From: Phocaeicola_A sp045545095 | Lineage (GTDB): Bacteria; Bacteroidota; Bacteroidia; Bacteroidales; Bacteroidaceae | Length of the DNA stretch: 64,000 nucleotides | Reading direction: 5' to 3' | Assembly (NCBI GenBank): GCA_045545095.1 | Contig: JAZQAG010000007.1 | Span: forward strand, 1-64,000 | Shown: in pieces, positions 18,267-25,035 of the stretch | Layout: each line of letters opens with the position of its first letter | How positions within the stretch are numbered: the stretch's first letter is position 1 | Made by a program: the position numbers and the translations under genes | The notes under the pieces: generated by a model | The model's database searches: none | Told to the model about the DNA's origin: nothing | The model's input: the letters and a program-made list of their open reading frames with translations, nothing else

Positions 18267-18296
18267 CAAATATACAAATAAAGCTAAGAACCACCA
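18267..18296 (-). promoter_or_regulatory. Possible promoter of the rimP operon
   Basis: On the minus strand TATATTTG (18267-18274) fits the -7 box. TTGG about 20 bp upstream is a weak -33 box. The leader would be about 65 nt. Confidence 0.35.
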
Positions 18297-18344
18297 ACTA
18301 TTATCACAAAAAAGCGTATTTTTGCCGCATAAAATATAAAAAAC

Positions 18345-18752
18345 ATGAGAAAAAAGGCACAAAACAGCAACAAACAGTTCCTCATCGGTACCGCAGCCAT
18401 GGCATTTGCCGTCCTTGCCGTAGTAGGAATTTTCATCTATTTATGTCTCCCATACATGGCAAAGCATGAATCCGTCCAAGCCAAGCTCCCCGACACTTAC
18501 CGGATAGAATTTGCCCAAGGATTTTCCGGAGACTCCGCCATTGTATATCTCAACGACAGTCTTTTGTGGGAAGACTATATCCCGACAGACACTCTGGTTC
18601 TCCATATCAACCGTTTTGCCAACGAGAACACACTCATGGTCAGCCGTTCGCGCGAAGATGCAGTATCCATCTTCAACATCGGCATAAAGTCCGGCCGTCT
18701 CATCCTTCATCGGAAGCAAGGCGAGATTTCCATGACCCCTATAGCCGAGTAG
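18345..18752 (+). CDS. Small membrane-anchored protein of unknown function
   Basis: I do not recognise a family. The 135-aa protein has a basic N-terminus, a single membrane helix (about 15-38: AAMAFAVLAVVGIFIYLCL) and about 95 residues predicted outside the cytoplasm. This part looks beta-rich, with phrases such as GDSAIVYLNDSLLWEDYIPTD and a C-terminal RLILHRKQGEISMTP. A -7 box TATTTTTG at 18317-18324 gives a short leader, and the gene diverges from rimP. It stands alone in front of repeat DNA. Codon use and the clean leader support a real gene. Confidence 0.7.
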   Translation: MRKKAQNSNKQFLIGTAAMAFAVLAVVGIFIYLCLPYMAKHESVQAKLPDTYRIEFAQGFSGDSAIVYLNDSLLWEDYIPTDTLVLHINRFANENTLMVSRSREDAVSIFNIGIKSGRLILHRKQGEISMTPIAE

Positions 18753-18779
18753 TCACCCATTTTCACCCGTTCTTCGTGC

Positions 18780-18955
18780 AACCGGCCGAAGGCCATCCGC
18801 TCAACGTTATCACACACTCCTCCACCCTTCGGGTCCCCCTCCACCTAACTTAGGGGAGGAGTTGAATACTCCGCACCGTCAAGTCACTCACCGTTCAACC
18901 CAGCCGAAGGCTCATCCGCTCACCGCTAACCCGCTAACCGTTAAAAGCGCAAAGC
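18780..18955. repeat. Mixed repeat block: family E words and a family D-like hairpin
   Basis: Minus-strand words such as GGTGAGCGGATGAGCCTTCGG occur twice (about 18781-18806 and 18880-18940). They flank a C-rich hairpin at about 18815-18862 (CCCCTCC...GGGGAGGAG). The block contains the TAG stop of the TPR regulator (18934-18936). Confidence 0.75.
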
Positions 18956-20829
18956 GCCTCCCTACACTCCTTGCGGTACGCCTTCACCGAGTTCGGAGCC
19001 AGACAGGCGGCACGCGACATCATCTCCACATCATCCAACCCGAGAGCCATCAGGTAGCACATGGTCAGTTTCTTCCGCTCCAGACCACTGTTTGCCAACC
19101 GCTCATGCAAAGCTGGATTCTCCTGTTCCAACAATTCCATAAGCAACGGCAGGTACTCCGAAGGCTTGATATCGAAACGAGACACTCCGCTCTCTCCACG
19201 CCTCAGTTGCAACAGCAGGTCCACGGCTATGCTACTCTGCCCGCACAGCATAAAGTATTCAATCCGTTGGTCTATTCCTCTCTGATGTTCAGCCTCCTGC
19301 AATTTGTCTGTTTGTATTTTCAGCTGTTTGCCCAACATCTTCACGTTCCGTTTCAATTCCTGTTCAGTACAGATCCTGTCATGGTCGTTTGTTTTCAATT
19401 TCCGGATATCAGCCTCCAGTTGCTTGATATCCTCCTTCAGGTGTTTGATATCCTCCTGATGTTTTTTCTTCATTTCTTCCAAACTACTTTTCATCCGACT
19501 GAAGACCATAGACTGGTGAGTCAAAGCCCCTCTCATCTGTCCCAAATTTACCTTTGTCTTGAACAACAGGTCTTGTGTATCAGCCAACGAGGTTTGGGTT
19601 TCTAGCAACGAAGTTTGAGACTCTGCCAATTCCCGTTCCTTCTCTGCCTGTTCAAGGGTGTGCCTTCGTCTGATTCTGGCGTATATCACACCAGCCGCCA
19701 GTGCCACCCCTACAATCCCCACCGTCAGCCACAGTCTCCATCCCGTCAGAGCATCGTTTTCCTCTGCCAACCTCTCGCTTTTCACCCTGTAAGGTATGGC
19801 CGCCACTTCGGCAGTCTTCTGACGCATGACTATATCGCTGTCATATTGGCGATACAGATTGTGGTAATACAATGCGGAATCCATTTGGCCCATAGCCTTA
19901 TACACCTTATAGAGACGCAAATAACCGCCACATACCGTCAGGCTGTCATCACTCCCCCCTATCAACCGACCGTATGCCAATGCCTTTTCGAGTACCCCTT
20001 TCTCATAATAAAGGGTAGTCAGTGCGGAATACAAAGAATAACGATAAGCCGTATTTGCTATTTTTTCCGAACATTGCAATAACAATCGCTCGGCATCTGC
20101 ATAATTCCCTTGCTTCGTTAAAAAAGTGGCATAGTTTTGTAGCAACAAATAGTAGTTCTTTCTTTTTCCATCATTCACCTTATCACCGTATGACAATCCA
20201 CGCTCATAATAAACCTTGGCACTATCAATTTCGCCCATTATTTCATTTACATTAGCTATTTGGCTACACGTAGAAATTAGGTAATGTATGGAATCACCCA
20301 ACTGTTCGTACCGATAGGTTTCTTTGTAATATTTCAAAGCCTCCTCATACATGTTTTGATTCATCAATAATCCGCCATAATGATTGAACAACAACGCCTT
20401 ATACCGATTGTCATCCACCCCTTCAAAAGCCTGTTCGCTGGCCACGAATGCCTCCACCGCCTGCTCCACCTGATACTGCTGCTTATGCACCAGCCCCTTA
20501 TATAATAAGGAAAGGGCCAACCGATGGCGGTCCCTGCCATTGGCATAGTATTCCACCGCCACATTGATTAGCGAGTCACTCCCCAAGGGTATCCGGCACT
20601 TGTGCATGGCTTGTGTCCGCAAGAGGGCATACCGCGCCTGCTGCCTGTCCGACAAGCCCTCCATCACATCCATTTGCGACAAGCACCTGTAGGCACTGTC
20701 AGAGTTTGTCTCCATACACGCTTCCGCCATATCCAGCCACCGTTCGGCACGTTGGTCACACCCTACCGTCAGGCCCAGCAGACCTATCACAAAAGGTAAA
20801 ATCACTATTGTCCGCTTCATACAATCCAT
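18934..20829 (-). CDS. TPR-containing membrane regulator with coiled coil and LuxR-like C-terminus
   Basis: The order is: signal or lipoprotein-like N-terminus (IVILPFVIGLLGLTVGC), tetratricopeptide repeats over about 30-350, one membrane helix (about 370-390: LWLTVGIVGVALAAGVIYA), a long coiled coil (about 395-510), and a C-terminal helical domain. That last domain resembles a LuxR-type HTH (KKLTMCYLMALGLDDVEMMS followed by APNSVKAYRKECREAL). This architecture suits a one-component, membrane-tethered regulator that senses a periplasmic signal. I prefer the ATG at 20829 over an upstream TTG. The stop codon and last residues fall in family-E repeat DNA. It may control the divergent DUF3244 gene. 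Confidence 0.75.
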   Translation of the reverse strand: MDCMKRTIVILPFVIGLLGLTVGCDQRAERWLDMAEACMETNSDSAYRCLSQMDVMEGLSDRQQARYALLRTQAMHKCRIPLGSDSLINVAVEYYANGRDRHRLALSLLYKGLVHKQQYQVEQAVEAFVASEQAFEGVDDNRYKALLFNHYGGLLMNQNMYEEALKYYKETYRYEQLGDSIHYLISTCSQIANVNEIMGEIDSAKVYYERGLSYGDKVNDGKRKNYYLLLQNYATFLTKQGNYADAERLLLQCSEKIANTAYRYSLYSALTTLYYEKGVLEKALAYGRLIGGSDDSLTVCGGYLRLYKVYKAMGQMDSALYYHNLYRQYDSDIVMRQKTAEVAAIPYRVKSERLAEENDALTGWRLWLTVGIVGVALAAGVIYARIRRRHTLEQAEKERELAESQTSLLETQTSLADTQDLLFKTKVNLGQMRGALTHQSMVFSRMKSSLEEMKKKHQEDIKHLKEDIKQLEADIRKLKTNDHDRICTEQELKRNVKMLGKQLKIQTDKLQEAEHQRGIDQRIEYFMLCGQSSIAVDLLLQLRRGESGVSRFDIKPSEYLPLLMELLEQENPALHERLANSGLERKKLTMCYLMALGLDDVEMMSRAACLAPNSVKAYRKECREALCAFNG

Positions 20830-21013
20830 TTTTTCTTTGTACAAAGAAACTCATAATTCTGCAATCTTGCAAAAATCGCGGGGCAAACAAACACCGTTTG
20901 TCATGCCTGACAGAAAAAAATATCCCCAAAAGCCTCCAAAACCATCACTTATATTCGCTACTCGGCAAAAACCAAAACCTATCAATCAGCTCTAAATATC
21001 AGCAACTTACAAG

Positions 21014-21030
21014 CCCCCCCCCCCCCCCCC
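21014..21030 (+). repeat. 17-nt poly-C tract
   Basis: A run of 17 consecutive C residues lies 49 bp upstream of the -33 box of the DUF3244 gene promoter and about 185 bp upstream of the TPR regulator start. Tracts of this length are prone to slipped-strand mispairing. Confidence 0.8.
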
Positions 21031-21079
21031 GGAGGAAGCATTTCCATAGGATACAGACAGACTCACGGTCAAAAAACTA

Positions 21080-21110
21080 TTGACCACATTAAAAACCTGT
21101 TCTAACTTTG
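21080..21110 (+). promoter_or_regulatory. Promoter of the DUF3244 gene
   Basis: TTG at 21080-21082 and TAACTTTG at 21103-21110 are separated by 20 bp, a good match to the Bacteroidetes consensus. The leader would be about 45 nt. Confidence 0.6.
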
Positions 21111-21162
21111 CACCACCGAAGCTTCGACAAAACATTCAAGTAAAACAAAAAATGAAAAGAAA

Positions 21163-21567
21163 ATGAAGAAAAAGAAATTTTTAATGTACCTGGCATTTGC
21201 AAGCATCATTTCGTTCAGTTCTATCGTAGTTGCTAACGACAATACACCTAAAGAAGAAAAGATAATTGTTCTTACTGATAAAAATAATAGCGGAGCAAAT
21301 GATAAGAATCTCACCATTCCAGTCACCGCCACCTTATCTAACGATGTATTGAACGTACAGTTCACAGGCTCTGTACCCATGGCCACCGTCACTGTCAGCA
21401 ATGCCATGACGGGAGCAACCATCAGCCAACAATCATTGCCAGCGGTCAACGGAACGGTCACTACCGTACCGGTTGCAGGACTCGCCATGGGAACAGTCAC
21501 GGTCACAAACCAGCTCAGCGGACAGAGCGTGAGCGGAGAGTTTGTAGTGAATGACGGACAGGAATAA
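21163..21567 (+). CDS. Secreted DUF3244-type protein
   Basis: The 134-aa protein has a clear signal peptide (KKKKFLMYLAFASIISFSSIVVA, cleavage near 25) and a beta-rich domain with Val/Thr-rich strands (GSVPMATVTVSNAMTGATIS; AGLAMGTVTVTNQLSG). It fits DUF3244, a small secreted domain common in Bacteroides, sometimes found near secreted cysteine peptidases. No peptidase is nearby here. After its TAA stop, the same frame stays open for another 39 codons that resemble the C-terminal motif of a different cell-surface domain. Confidence 0.7.
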   Translation: MKKKKFLMYLAFASIISFSSIVVANDNTPKEEKIIVLTDKNNSGANDKNLTIPVTATLSNDVLNVQFTGSVPMATVTVSNAMTGATISQQSLPAVNGTVTTVPVAGLAMGTVTVTNQLSGQSVSGEFVVNDGQE

Positions 21568-21687
21568 AGAATACATTCTATTACGAGTTTTATAAGAAGT
21601 GGAAGCACAATATTTGATGCGACCAAGACCGTCACTATAAAAAACGGTTTTGAATGCAAAAAAGGTGCAACACTTGAAATTAAATAA
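21568..21687 (+). pseudogene. In-frame remnant resembling a 3-coathanger-stack C-terminus
   Basis: Directly after the stop of the DUF3244 gene, and in the same frame, 39 codons read RIHSITSFIRSGSTIFDATK and then end in KNGFECKKGATLEIK before TAA at 21685-21687. The phrase (I-x-NGFE-x-KKGA-x-LEIK) is typical of the C-terminal beta-stack motif of many secreted Bacteroides proteins. There is no start codon of its own. It is either the residue of a deleted gene or a readthrough extension. I favour decay. Confidence 0.55.
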
Positions 21688-21744
21688 GAAATAGTTCATG
21701 ATTCAAATATTAATTCATACATTTGCAGCATTAACTGAATATTC

Positions 21745-22707
21745 ATGCATATGAAAACTAAGAGGAATCACAGAAAATTGTTTGTCTTGTCAGCTATCAT
21801 GCTGATCGGATTCATGAACCTGTCCGCACAGACGTTGACAAAGACGTTTACTTTCAATTTCGACACTGAAGATTTCAGATTGGAACAGATTGGATCCGAA
21901 AGGAAATGCGAGTTTGACATGGGCTTGGATTATATATATGGGAAATTGGAAGAGCCGGCACTCCCACATGTTCCCTATGACATACTGTTGCCCGACAACT
22001 ACAGGGTTCAGTCTTTCACCTATTCCATCGGAGATGATACGTGCCGGTTTAACCAGGTACTGTTCTATCCTACTGAAGAAGATTTTATGGAGAACAATCC
22101 CGACACGTTAACGGTAGATTGTATTCCATTGTATCCTACCCCCGGAGTATCGTCAAGCTCAAATCCGGGTTCTAACCCGCCATATCCATTGCAGACCTTC
22201 CCTGTCAAAGTGTCACACGATGGGAATTATGACAGAGACGGATACAGGCTGGAGAATTTCACCATATGTCCTTTCATCTACCATGCAGTAGAACAAAAGC
22301 TGGTATTGGCAACATCCATCGAACTGACAGTTTCAATAGCGCCATACGATGACGCAACTCCATCACACAAAGGAACGGATGATAAATGGTTGAAGAGCCA
22401 TATATATAATCCCGAAGACTTTGGAATGGGCACGGAGAATTGGACACCTGTCTCAACTGGAATTGCTGAAGAATGTGTTACCAAGACTCGTGTTCAGACC
22501 GCCAATTCTAAACTCCTCTGCACCGCCCCCGATGCCGTGAAGATGGAAGTCTATACCATGGATGCCGTGAAAGTGGGCGAAGCACGATTTACGCATGGAC
22601 AGGCAGAGGTGAAAGTAAGCAATACTCCGGCCACCTATCTCTATATCGTGACTTATCCTGACGGAAGAAGGGAGAGTGGGAAGGTTGCTGTGAAAGGTGA
22701 AGGGTGA
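21745..22707 (+). CDS. Secreted protein resembling a C25 peptidase propeptide, with no protease domain
   Basis: The protein (320 aa, or 318 from the second ATG) has a signal peptide ending near NLSAQ. It then has a region like the gingipain (C25) propeptide (GKLEEPALPHVPYDILLPDN and the following beta strands). The C-terminal 70 residues resemble a secretion-tail beta-sandwich (MEVYTMDAVKVGEARFTHGQ; TYLYIVTYPDGRRESGK). No Cys-His protease core is present. A -7 box TACATTTG is at 21718-21725. The stop TGA and last codons (KGEG) lie in a family-E repeat. It could be a free-standing inhibitor or chaperone-like propeptide, or a decayed protease; the family call is tentative. Confidence 0.55.
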   Translation: MHMKTKRNHRKLFVLSAIMLIGFMNLSAQTLTKTFTFNFDTEDFRLEQIGSERKCEFDMGLDYIYGKLEEPALPHVPYDILLPDNYRVQSFTYSIGDDTCRFNQVLFYPTEEDFMENNPDTLTVDCIPLYPTPGVSSSSNPGSNPPYPLQTFPVKVSHDGNYDRDGYRLENFTICPFIYHAVEQKLVLATSIELTVSIAPYDDATPSHKGTDDKWLKSHIYNPEDFGMGTENWTPVSTGIAEECVTKTRVQTANSKLLCTAPDAVKMEVYTMDAVKVGEARFTHGQAEVKVSNTPATYLYIVTYPDGRRESGKVAVKGEG

Positions 22708-22736
22708 AGGGCGGCTTCGCCTTAAACGGTAAATCG
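22693..22736 (+). repeat. Family E repeat at the 3' end of the C25-propeptide-like gene
   Basis: GGTGAAGGGTGAAGGGCGGC then TTCGCCTTAAACGG. The gene's TGA stop (22705-22707) is the TGA inside the second GGTGAAGG-type word. The GGCGGCTTCGCC part forms a short hairpin. Confidence 0.75.
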
Positions 22737-22752
22737 GGCATTATAGGTTCAT

Positions 22753-22780
22753 TGGCAAAGTATCCTAGGATACTTTGCCA
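22753..22780. terminator. 28-bp perfect palindrome
   Basis: The two halves (TGGCAAAGTATCCT and its complement) abut with no spacer, followed by TTTATATT. It may act as a terminator for the upstream plus-strand gene or as a dimeric binding site. Confidence 0.5.
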
Positions 22781-22830
22781 TTTATATTAGGATTCTTATT
22801 CCTCCTTATTTCACCGATGCCTTTTTTCAT

Positions 22831-22864
22831 CCAGCAGGCTGTATCGGCTCACACAGCCTGCTGG
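22831..22864. repeat. 12-bp-stem hairpin
   Basis: CCAGCAGGCTGT (22831-22842) pairs with ACAGCCTGCTGG (22853-22864) over a 10-nt loop. The core CAGCAGGCTG word recurs in the neighbouring hairpin at 22874-22909. Confidence 0.75.
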
Positions 22865-22873
22865 GTCAAGCAA

Positions 22874-22914
22874 CGCAGCCTGCTACATTGGGCAATGTAG
22901 CAGGCTGCGTTTTT
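22874..22914 (+). terminator. Rho-independent terminator-like hairpin
   Basis: A 17-bp stem (22874-22890 with 22893-22909) is followed by TTTTT (22910-22914). It is the best candidate terminator for transcription from 21745. Confidence 0.7.
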
Positions 22915-22993
22915 AAGGGCTCGTCACTCGTAGCTAAAATACACTCTCCGTGGTGAACGGTTTGCACCGTAAGTCTTAACAATAATCAGGGTA

Positions 22994-23111
22994 CGCTTAA
23001 GTGTTGTCGGACAACGCTTAAGCGTGGCTGGATATCTCTTAAGAGATAATTTGCTAACGCTTAAGAGTTACCGCGCTAACGCTTAAGAGATTTTTCACTA
23101 ACGCTTAAGAG
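22994..23111. repeat. Phased array of six CTTAAG cores
   Basis: CTTAAG occurs at 22996, 23017, 23038, 23060, 23082 and 23104, so spacings are 21, 21, 22, 22 and 22 bp. Each core is embedded in CGCTTAAG or CTCTTAAGAG palindromes. Later units share the longer word CTAACGCTTAAGAG. No gene is near enough to be an obvious target. Confidence 0.85.
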
Positions 23112-23152
23112 ATAATTTGGAGATATTAAAGTGCTGGGAATCAGGATACTTT

Positions 23153-23213
23153 AGCGGTGAGCGGATGAGCGGTGAACGAAAGCCCCACCCTGACCCTCCC
23201 CAGTAGGGAGGGG
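23153..23213. repeat. Family E words followed by a family D hairpin
   Basis: AGCGGTGAGCGGATGAGCGG (23153 on) is followed by CCCTGACCCTCCCCAGTAGG ending in GAGGGG at 23213. The second part matches the copies at the sufC-sufD junction. Confidence 0.75.
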
Positions 23214-23235
23214 ATACCATGCGGTACGGACATTT

Positions 23236-23366
23236 CTTTGTCATTCTGAACGGAACTTGTGTAGTGAAGGATCTCTGGCACTTTTAATATACGAACGTTC
23301 TTTGGGATGGACGGCAGAGAAGTCCAACGTACAAGAGATCCTTCCTATCGTCAGGATGACAAAAAG
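23236..23366. repeat. Family G inverted repeat (TTTGTCATTCTGA)
   Basis: Outer arms CTTTGTCATTCTGA (23236-23249) and TCAGGATGACAAAAAG (23351-23366), and inner arms GAAGGATCTCT (23266-23276) and AGAGATCCTTC (23334-23344), form a long, interrupted cruciform-capable element. It lies in the same geneless block. Confidence 0.75.
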
Positions 23367-23368
23367 AA

Positions 23369-23571
23369 GGTGAGCGGACTATAAAGGGTGAAGGGTGAAG
23401 GGCGGCTTCGCCTTAAACGGTGAGCGGTGAGCGAAATGAAGGGGGAAGGGTGAAGGGGAACGGGCGGCTTTGCCTTAACGGTGAGCGGATGAGCGGTGAG
23501 AGGGTGAGCGGTGAGCGAAATAAAGGGTGAAGGGGAATGGGCGGCTTCGCCTTAACGGTGAGCGGCATAAT
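23369..23571. repeat. Family E tandem repeat block
   Basis: Imperfect tandem copies of AGGGTGAAGG-(GGAA)-GGGCGGCTTCGCCTTAA-CGGTGAGCGG occur three times, with runs of GGTGAGCG between them. The block includes the TAA stop (23552-23554) of the minus-strand membrane protein gene and encodes its last residues (AAHR). Confidence 0.85.
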
Positions 23572-24286
23572 AAAGGAAGGGGAAATAATAAATGACGGCC
23601 TCCAAGCATTGGCGTACCACAGTATCGGGCGAGAAATTGCACCATTCCGATATGCCTGAATAATCCAACAAGGCAAACAGCTGGCAACTAAAAAACAGAA
23701 GGACCATTGCCGGCGCTATCCGGACAAGGGTAAAGGACATACCCTCCAACAACCCATGGTGATAGGAGAAACGCCCCATGGAATACCCATATATTATACC
23801 TGCCAATCCAAGAGCCACTGAAAACAGAAGAAAACCGGCCCGAAAGAATGCGGACTGCTCCCAACCGCCCAAAACATTCAGCAAGACTCCATCTGTCCCC
23901 CATAGGCCCAAACAAATCATCAGGATATAGATGAACAAGGCCATGACAGCAAGCATCACCCCTCGCCTGCCCCGCAAAGAGAGATGGCTCCGCTTGTCTG
24001 AAGAGGTGCCATATCCGAACATCATCCATACTGCATTGAAAAAGCCTGAATATTGGGCCAGCCCCCATCCCAAAGATAGGGTGATGAGACCTGTCAACGG
24101 GGAATTGAGGAATATATCTGGCGCATTACCCAGCATCCACCGGACACCTTCAATCCCAAGCAGACTCCTGACAGGAAGACCATACAGATGGCCTATCCAC
24201 GAGCCTATAATTACTACCAATATGGAAACCCACAAAAGGAGTAACATGACAATGGGGAAACGGAGGGTCGGCTTATCAGTCTTCAT
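23552..24286 (-). CDS. Half-length AbgT-like membrane protein
   Basis: The 244-aa protein has about six membrane spans. A stretch near residues 39-85 (RSLLGIEGVRWMLGNAPDIF; LITLSLGWGLAQYSG) resembles the N-terminal third of AbgT-family transporters (p-aminobenzoyl-glutamate type), which are normally about 500 aa. The usual C-terminal half is absent. It overlaps the response-regulator gene by 11 bp and is the last gene of a sensor-regulator-membrane protein operon, so it may be a signalling partner rather than a transporter. Its stop codon and last residues come from repeat DNA, so slight C-terminal truncation is possible. Confidence 0.55.
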   Translation of the reverse strand: MKTDKPTLRFPIVMLLLLWVSILVVIIGSWIGHLYGLPVRSLLGIEGVRWMLGNAPDIFLNSPLTGLITLSLGWGLAQYSGFFNAVWMMFGYGTSSDKRSHLSLRGRRGVMLAVMALFIYILMICLGLWGTDGVLLNVLGGWEQSAFFRAGFLLFSVALGLAGIIYGYSMGRFSYHHGLLEGMSFTLVRIAPAMVLLFFSCQLFALLDYSGISEWCNFSPDTVVRQCLEAVIYYFPFLYYAAHR

Positions 24287-25007
24287 CCGGAATCAGATTT
24301 TGAAGGTCTATTATACCAAGCTGCAAGGCCCGCACAACCAACTTTGTGGCATTGACTCCCGTACGTTCGTCGTCAGCAAACAGACGGGATATAAGATCAT
24401 TCTGACGCTTCTCAAGACTCTTGATGCTGAATGGCATTCCCTGCAGAGCGGCTATCATATCTTTGGTATATCCCAAAGCAAGATGTCGCAACAGGCGCTC
24501 ATCATATTCATCTATTTCATAATCTATCATGGCTGTACGGCTATGATAAGAATCTGTCACGCTCTGTTTGAAACGAGATACTATCTTATCCAGTATCGGA
24601 CGATTGAAGACCGGAGTATTGCCTGACAGGGCATCTATCACCTGCCTACGGGTAAGCATCTCACCGGTTTTCAAGATAACACCGACAGCACCAGCATCCA
24701 ATGCATCAATCCATAACTTCTCATTGAGTACCTCTCCCGTAAATATCAATACGGAGACTTGAGGGTAACGGTTCTTCATCTGGCGACAGATATCCACCCC
24801 TACAGTGGTAGAGCCTCCCAATCCCAAATCCAGCAGAAGAAGTTGGGGAAGCTCCACCTCCAGAAGTTTCCACAATTCGGATTCTGTCTGAGCTGTTCCT
24901 ATAATTTCCGCTTCAGGGATGTCCATACGGAAAATACCCTCTGTGCCCTTGAGCTCCAACTGCACATCCTCTACTATTATGACCTTGAACTTGTCCATTC
25001 CTTTCAT
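24276..25007 (-). CDS. Response regulator with LuxR-like output domain
   Basis: The N-terminal receiver domain (about 4-125) has the acidic pair VIIVEDVQ, the phospho-acceptor Asp in LLLLDLGLGG, the Thr in LIFTGE and the Lys in VILKTGE. The C-terminal part (about 165-240) contains DERLLRHLALGYTKDMIAAL followed by FSIKSLEKRQNDLISRLF, which fits the degenerate HTH found in Bacteroidetes regulators of this group (DUF5932-like). It starts 28 bp after the large sensor gene and overlaps the membrane-protein gene, so the three are co-transcribed. The target genes are unknown. Confidence 0.85.
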   Translation of the reverse strand: MKGMDKFKVIIVEDVQLELKGTEGIFRMDIPEAEIIGTAQTESELWKLLEVELPQLLLLDLGLGGSTTVGVDICRQMKNRYPQVSVLIFTGEVLNEKLWIDALDAGAVGVILKTGEMLTRRQVIDALSGNTPVFNRPILDKIVSRFKQSVTDSYHSRTAMIDYEIDEYDERLLRHLALGYTKDMIAALQGMPFSIKSLEKRQNDLISRLFADDERTGVNATKLVVRALQLGIIDLQNLIPDED

Positions 25008-25035
25008 GTATGATGATTCTTATTTTTTTTGTATT

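Larger units (their letters stand above)
22708..23551. other. 840-bp geneless, repeat-dense region
   Basis: Between the plus-strand gene ending at 22707 and the minus-strand gene ending at 23552 I find no credible gene. The short open frames on the minus strand translate to repeats of PLTV/HRSP-type words and come from family-E DNA. The region holds, in order: the end of a family E copy, a palindrome, two hairpins, the CTTAAG array, family E and D words, a family G element and a family E block. Confidence 0.8.

Noticed and set aside
22994..23111. CRISPR array
   Set aside because: The 21-22 bp period is too short for repeat plus spacer, the repeated core is only 6-14 bp and palindromic, and no cas gene is near.
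23413..23687. Minus-strand open frames with PLTV/HRSP-like repeats
   Set aside because: They are translations of family-E tandem repeats, not genes.
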